Shown: piece by piece, positions 61,139 to 64,000 of the stretch
Position numbering within the stretch: the stretch's first letter is position 1
How the letters are laid out: every line of letters begins with the position of its first letter
Origin: Streptomyces sp. SW4
GTDB lineage: Bacteria; Actinomycetota; Actinomycetes; Streptomycetales; Streptomycetaceae
Assembly: GCA_003248315.1 (NCBI GenBank)
Contig: QKWM01000002.1
Span: 245,333-309,332, forward strand
Length of the DNA: 64,000 nt
Direction of reading: 5' to 3'
Notes under the pieces: generated by a model
The model's input: only the letters and a program-made list of their open reading frames with translations
Databases searched by the model: none
Told to the model about the DNA's origin: nothing
Made by a program: the position numbers and the translations under genes

Positions 61139-61564
61139 ATGGCTGAGGTCATGTCACCGGTCGTGTCTGAACGCATCTGGGCCCTGCCCGTGTCCGGGGC
61201 CACGGTCAAGTTCCTGCAGTACCTGCTCTACCGCAGCGACTTCGGCGGCCACCTCCCCGTACGACAGAAGGACATGGCCACCGAGTACCGCGTCACCCCG
61301 CAGGCCATCAGCAACCTCATCGCACCCCTGTGCGAGCTGAACATCGTGCTCCGGCCGAAGAACGAGGAGGGCAACCGCGGCAAGGGCAACTCCTACCGCC
61401 TCCACCCCCTGGCGGCGAAGTACGCCAGCCCCCAGGACATGGAAGCCGCCTTCCGCACCGCGATCGCCAGGATCAAGGCAGGCGACCTCCCCAACCTGAA
61501 ACTGCCCGCCTACGCCGCCGTACCCCCCGCGGCGGACGGCCGCCCGAACCTCCAGGTCGCCTGA
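61139..61564 (+). CDS. Small winged-helix protein, partner of the preceding gene
   Basis: Intact 141-residue protein. The fold runs ATVKFLQYLLYRSDFGG, LPVRQKDMATEYRVTPQAIS, NLIAPLCELNIVLRPKNEEG, then the wing KGNSYRLHPLAAKYASP. The ATG at 61139 follows GAGGAAGGGATACC. It starts 48 bp after the larger winged-helix gene and is followed by a strong terminator, so the two form an operon. Function unknown beyond probable DNA binding in plasmid control or replication. Confidence 0.65.
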   Translation: MAEVMSPVVSERIWALPVSGATVKFLQYLLYRSDFGGHLPVRQKDMATEYRVTPQAISNLIAPLCELNIVLRPKNEEGNRGKGNSYRLHPLAAKYASPQDMEAAFRTAIARIKAGDLPNLKLPAYAAVPPAADGRPNLQVA

Positions 61565-61577
61565 CCCGGAAAAAAAA

Positions 61578-61611
61578 CCGGGGCCCCACCGGTAGAACCG
61601 GCGGGGCCCCG
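61578..61611 (+). terminator. Strong hairpin after the winged-helix pair
   Basis: Stem CGGGGCCCC…GGGGCCCCG extended by an inner CCGG pairing around TAGAA, 14 bp after the stop. Confidence 0.8.
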
Positions 61612-61723
61612 ATGCCTGAGTAGAGGTCGTACGGCCACTATACCCAGCCACCCCCACTTCGTCCCACGGACGATCCCCCGTACGAGAGGCCGAACCCACC
61701 CAAGGCCGACCCTCAGCGGCGCC

Positions 61724-62178
61724 CTAGACCACCACCGCCCGCTTCACCAGCGCGGCGATCCGCTCCTCCACCTCCGGCGTCACATCGGTGAGAGCGAACC
61801 CGGCCGCCCACATAGGCCCGTCGTCCAGCTGCGCATGGTCGCTGAACCCCAGCGTCGCGTAGCGCGCCTTGAACTTGGCGGCGCTCTGGAAGAAGCAGAC
61901 GACCTTCCCGTCCAGGGCGTAGGCGGGCATGCCGTACCAGAGCTTGGGCGCCAGGCTCGGGCGGCGGAGGTCACCACGGCATGGACCCGCTCGGCCATCT
62001 TCCGGTCCTGGCCCTCCATCTCGGCGATCTTGGCGAGGACGTCCTGCTCCGCGAGCGCAGCCTTGTCCGCCCGCGAACTGCGCCGGGCCGCCGCCTTCTG
62101 CTCCGCGGCGTGCTCCTTCATCGCGGCCCGCTCCTCGGCCGTGAACCCGTCGTAGGCGGTGCTCTTGGTCGCTCCCAT
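61724..62178 (-). CDS. DUF1801-domain protein
   Basis: About 151 residues after one restored base near 61965. The helical, charged N-terminus ([23 protein letters not shown]) is followed by the DUF1801 (YdhG-like) fold: [36 protein letters not shown] … [10 protein letters not shown]. Proteins of this family are small, cytosolic and poorly characterised; some relatives are linked to iron handling. The ATG at 62178 follows CACAGGAGGCATC. It is divergent from the AraC-type gene across 209 bp with an inverted repeat. Common cargo in Streptomyces; no link to streptogramins. Confidence 0.82.
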
Positions 62179-62261
62179 GATGCCTCCTGTGACCGTGTCC
62201 CTGCTGTGTCCTCGGTGCCCTCACCTTCTCGCGGCGGGGGTACGCACCGCCTCCGTGCCGA

Positions 62262-62306
62262 CCACGGAATCCACCACGGACCGACGACTCCGTGGCGGTT
62301 CCGTGG
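62262..62306. promoter_or_regulatory. Inverted repeat between DUF1801 and AraC-type genes
   Basis: Arms CCACGGAAT…CACGGA and TCCGTGG…TTCCGTGG, 18–19 bp each and nearly perfect, around CCGACGAC. A likely operator for the divergent promoters, possibly bound by the AraC-type protein. Confidence 0.55.
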
Positions 62307-62387
62307 GATGCCCGATCGATCCGGTTCGCTGTGATCGGGCGGCACCGGCACGCCCGCTGCCAGGCTTGACGCGGAAAGGAGACCTCC

Positions 62388-63257
62388 GTGATTTCGGCTC
62401 TCAACCGGCTCGTGGACCTCGTCGAGGAGCACCTCGCCGAGGACCCCGATGTCCGCGGCCTGGCCACGGCACTCGGCACGACCGAGTACCACCTGCGCCG
62501 GATGTTCTCGTCACTGGCAGGGATGCCGCTGTCGGAGTACGTACGCCGGCGCCGGATGACCGTCGCGGCCGCGGACGTGGTGCGAGGCGAGGACGACCTG
62601 CTGAGCATCGCGGTCCGACACGGCTACGGCTCGGTGGAGGCGTTCGGGCGTGCGTTCCGTGCGGTCCATGGTGCCGCCGTGGGCGATGTGCGCCGTGACG
62701 GAGGTCCCTTGCGTACGCAACCGCAGCTCAGGTTCCGCCTGACCGTAGAAGGGAGCACTCCCATGGACGCCCGTGTCGTCGACCGCCCGGAGTTCCGGCT
62801 GATCGGCCATGCCGCCAGGGTCCCGCTGATCCATGAGGGCATCAATCCGCACATCCAGCAGCACATCAGCGCACTCCCGCAGGAGGAGCACGGGCGCCTG
62901 AAGGCTCTCGGCAACACCGACCCGGCGGGCCTGCTGCAGGTCTGCGACGACGTCGCCCCTGACGCTGCGGAGGGCAGCGAACTGACCTACCTGCACGGCG
63001 TGGCAGTCACCCGGGACACCCCGATCCCGAACGACCTGCACTGCATCGAGGTGCCGCCGGGCCGGTGGGCGGTCTTCCGCACCGCAGGCCCGCACCCGCA
63101 GACCCTCCAGACCACCTGGGCCGCGACGGCATCGGAATGGTTCCCGTCCAATCCATGGCGTTTGCGCCCGGGACCGTCGGTGGTGTCGGTTCTCGACCGG
63201 GCTGCGGATTTCTCGTCGGCGGTGTGCGAGCTGTGGCTGCCGGTGGAGCCGGCTTGA
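62388..63257 (+). CDS. AraC-family regulator fused to a GyrI-like effector domain
   Basis: Intact 289-residue protein. An N-terminal AraC/XylS DNA-binding domain has two helix-turn-helices ([24 protein letters not shown] and [25 protein letters not shown]). A GyrI-like small-molecule-binding domain follows (about 120–289: [20 protein letters not shown] … [20 protein letters not shown] … [10 protein letters not shown] … ELWLPVEPA). Such proteins respond to amphipathic drugs or metabolites. The GTG at 62388 follows AAAGGAGACCTCC. Its target may be its own divergent promoter. Confidence 0.87.
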   Translation: MISALNRLVDLVEEHLAEDPDVRGLATALGTTEYHLRRMFSSLAGMPLSEYVRRRRMTVAAADVVRGEDDLLSIAVRHGYGSVEAFGRAFRAVHGAAVGDVRRDGGPLRTQPQLRFRLTVEGSTPMDARVVDRPEFRLIGHAARVPLIHEGINPHIQQHISALPQEEHGRLKALGNTDPAGLLQVCDDVAPDAAEGSELTYLHGVAVTRDTPIPNDLHCIEVPPGRWAVFRTAGPHPQTLQTTWAATASEWFPSNPWRLRPGPSVVSVLDRAADFSSAVCELWLPVEPA

Positions 63258-63500
63258 GGGGGGAGGGACGCTGGAGGGCTTCTTGCGGGGTGGTTGCGGG
63301 GGCTGGCGGTGGTTGGGAGTGGTTGCAACGGTGGAGGGGTCTTTTGTTGCGTTATCCGCGAGATCATTGCAATGATTTCGCGTCGTTGGCCTGTGGTTAC
63401 GGGGTTTTGGCGCAACGCGGTGATTGCTCGTTCTGTGAATGCAACGTAGCTTTTCTGGTGTCGGAAACAGTCGGTCCGAGTTTCGAGTCCTGAGGAGCCC
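63258..63500. other. Low-GC intergenic region with a perfect palindrome
   Basis: 243 bp between the AraC-type gene and the DUF4097 gene. It begins with G-rich GGTGGTTG-type repeats, then drops in GC. It contains the 14-bp palindrome ATCATTGCAATGAT at 63363–63376 and several GCAACG/GTTGC motifs. Probably a promoter with a regulator site for the downstream gene. Confidence 0.45.
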
Positions 63501-64000
63501 GTGATGCAGAAGTTCGCCACCCCCGCCCGGTCACCGCCGTCCTGGCCGTCCCCGCCGGCCGGATCCGGTTCATCGCCGGCGACCGCACCGACACCGTGGT
63601 CGAGGTCCTGCCCGCCGACCCCTCCCGGGCCCGCGACGTGGCCCTGGCCGAACAGACCGAGGTCTCCTTCACCGACGGCGTCCTGCACGTCCGGGCCCCC
63701 GGGAAGGCGGCCCGCCGCATGGGACCCTCCGGCGCCGTCGAGGTCACCGTCCAGCTCCCCGCCGGCTCCCGCGTCGAGGCCCGCGCCGCCGCCGCCGAGT
63801 TCCGCGGCGTGGGCCGGCTCGGCGACGTCACCGTCGAAAGCGCCCACGGCACCGTCCGGCTCGACGAGACCACCCGCGCCCGCCTCACCCTCGAGGCCGG
63901 CGACATCACCGTCGGACGCCTCACCGGCCCCGCCGCCCTGCGCACCCGCCAGGGCCACCTCCGCATCACCGAAGCCGTCCACGGCACCGTCACCCTCCGC
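63501..64000 (+). CDS. DUF4097-family beta-strand-repeat protein (partial, C-terminus beyond window)
   Basis: About 167 residues are present after one restored base near 63532. The start is GTG 63501 or ATG 63504 after TGAGGAGCCC. The sequence alternates short beta strands and glycine turns (VTAVLAVPAGRIRFIAGDR, VEVTVQLPAGSRVEARAA, FRGVGRLGDVTVESAHG, GDITVGRLTGPAALRTRQGH), the pattern of the DUF4097 beta-solenoid family. Function unknown; in Streptomyces such genes often precede an ABC transporter operon. Confidence 0.82.
   Translation, partial: MMQKFATPARSPPSWPSPPAGSGSSPATAPTPWSRSCPPTPPGPATWPWPNRPRSPSPTASCTSGPPGRRPAAWDPPAPSRSPSSSPPAPASRPAPPPPSSAAWAGSATSPSKAPTAPSGSTRPPAPASPSRPATSPSDASPAPPPCAPARATSASPKPSTAPSPS

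Overview
The window comes from a very GC-rich actinomycete, almost certainly a Streptomyces. It joins two systems: about 48.7 kb of a streptogramin antibiotic gene cluster and about 15 kb of the replication, partition and telomere genes of a linear replicon. The tap–tpg pair (telomere-binding protein and terminal protein) marks the replicon as linear. parA/parB, a primase-polymerase/helicase operon and an iteron-rich origin candidate suggest a large linear plasmid rather than the chromosome. I saw no transposase, integrase, tRNA, rRNA or CRISPR array.

1–28.0 kb (all minus strand) is the first half of a type A streptogramin (pristinamycin II / virginiamycin M class) trans-AT PKS–NRPS line. Transcription order is: a single-chain branched-chain 2-oxoacid dehydrogenase E1 (alpha and beta fused); a giant protein that begins with a lipoyl-E2 acyltransferase joined to an ACP; two PKS modules and a glycine NRPS module; a second PKS protein with two more modules; then a β-branching set (ACP, Cys-to-Ser ketosynthase, HMG-CoA synthase cut by the window start). 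The domain order fits isobutyryl starter, C-methyl/hydroxyl unit, enoyl unit, Gly, enoyl unit, β-methyl unit, which is the known skeleton of type A streptogramins.

28.4–41.4 kb holds a SARP activator and genes for type B streptogramin (pristinamycin I class) building blocks: papA/papB/papC/papM for 4-(dimethyl)aminophenylalanine, lysine cyclodeaminase and a P450 for oxidised pipecolate, and a 3-hydroxypicolinate ligase, an aminotransferase and a small tautomerase. A 14-helix MFS exporter sits under a TetR-type regulator. 42.2–48.7 kb holds an acyl-CoA carboxylase (beta and epsilon), a P450, an autoregulator receptor and a divergent acyl-CoA oxidase. The last three look like an avenolide-type butenolide signalling module. 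Candidate receptor boxes lie in front of the SARP, the carboxylase, the receptor and the oxidase.

48.9–64 kb: a coupled prim-pol/helicase/DUF6009 operon, a 0.6-kb iteron region, parB and parA with four copies of a private palindrome (candidate parS), two pairs of small winged-helix genes flanking tap–tpg, then cargo genes (DUF1801, AraC–GyrI regulator, start of a DUF4097 protein).

The sequence carries about 64 apparent single-base deletions, roughly one per kb and mostly in G/C runs. They break many genes into pieces in different frames. Every frame step has the same sign, and adding one base per step restores complete proteins of exact codon length, so I treat these as sequencing or assembly undercalls and annotate whole genes across them.
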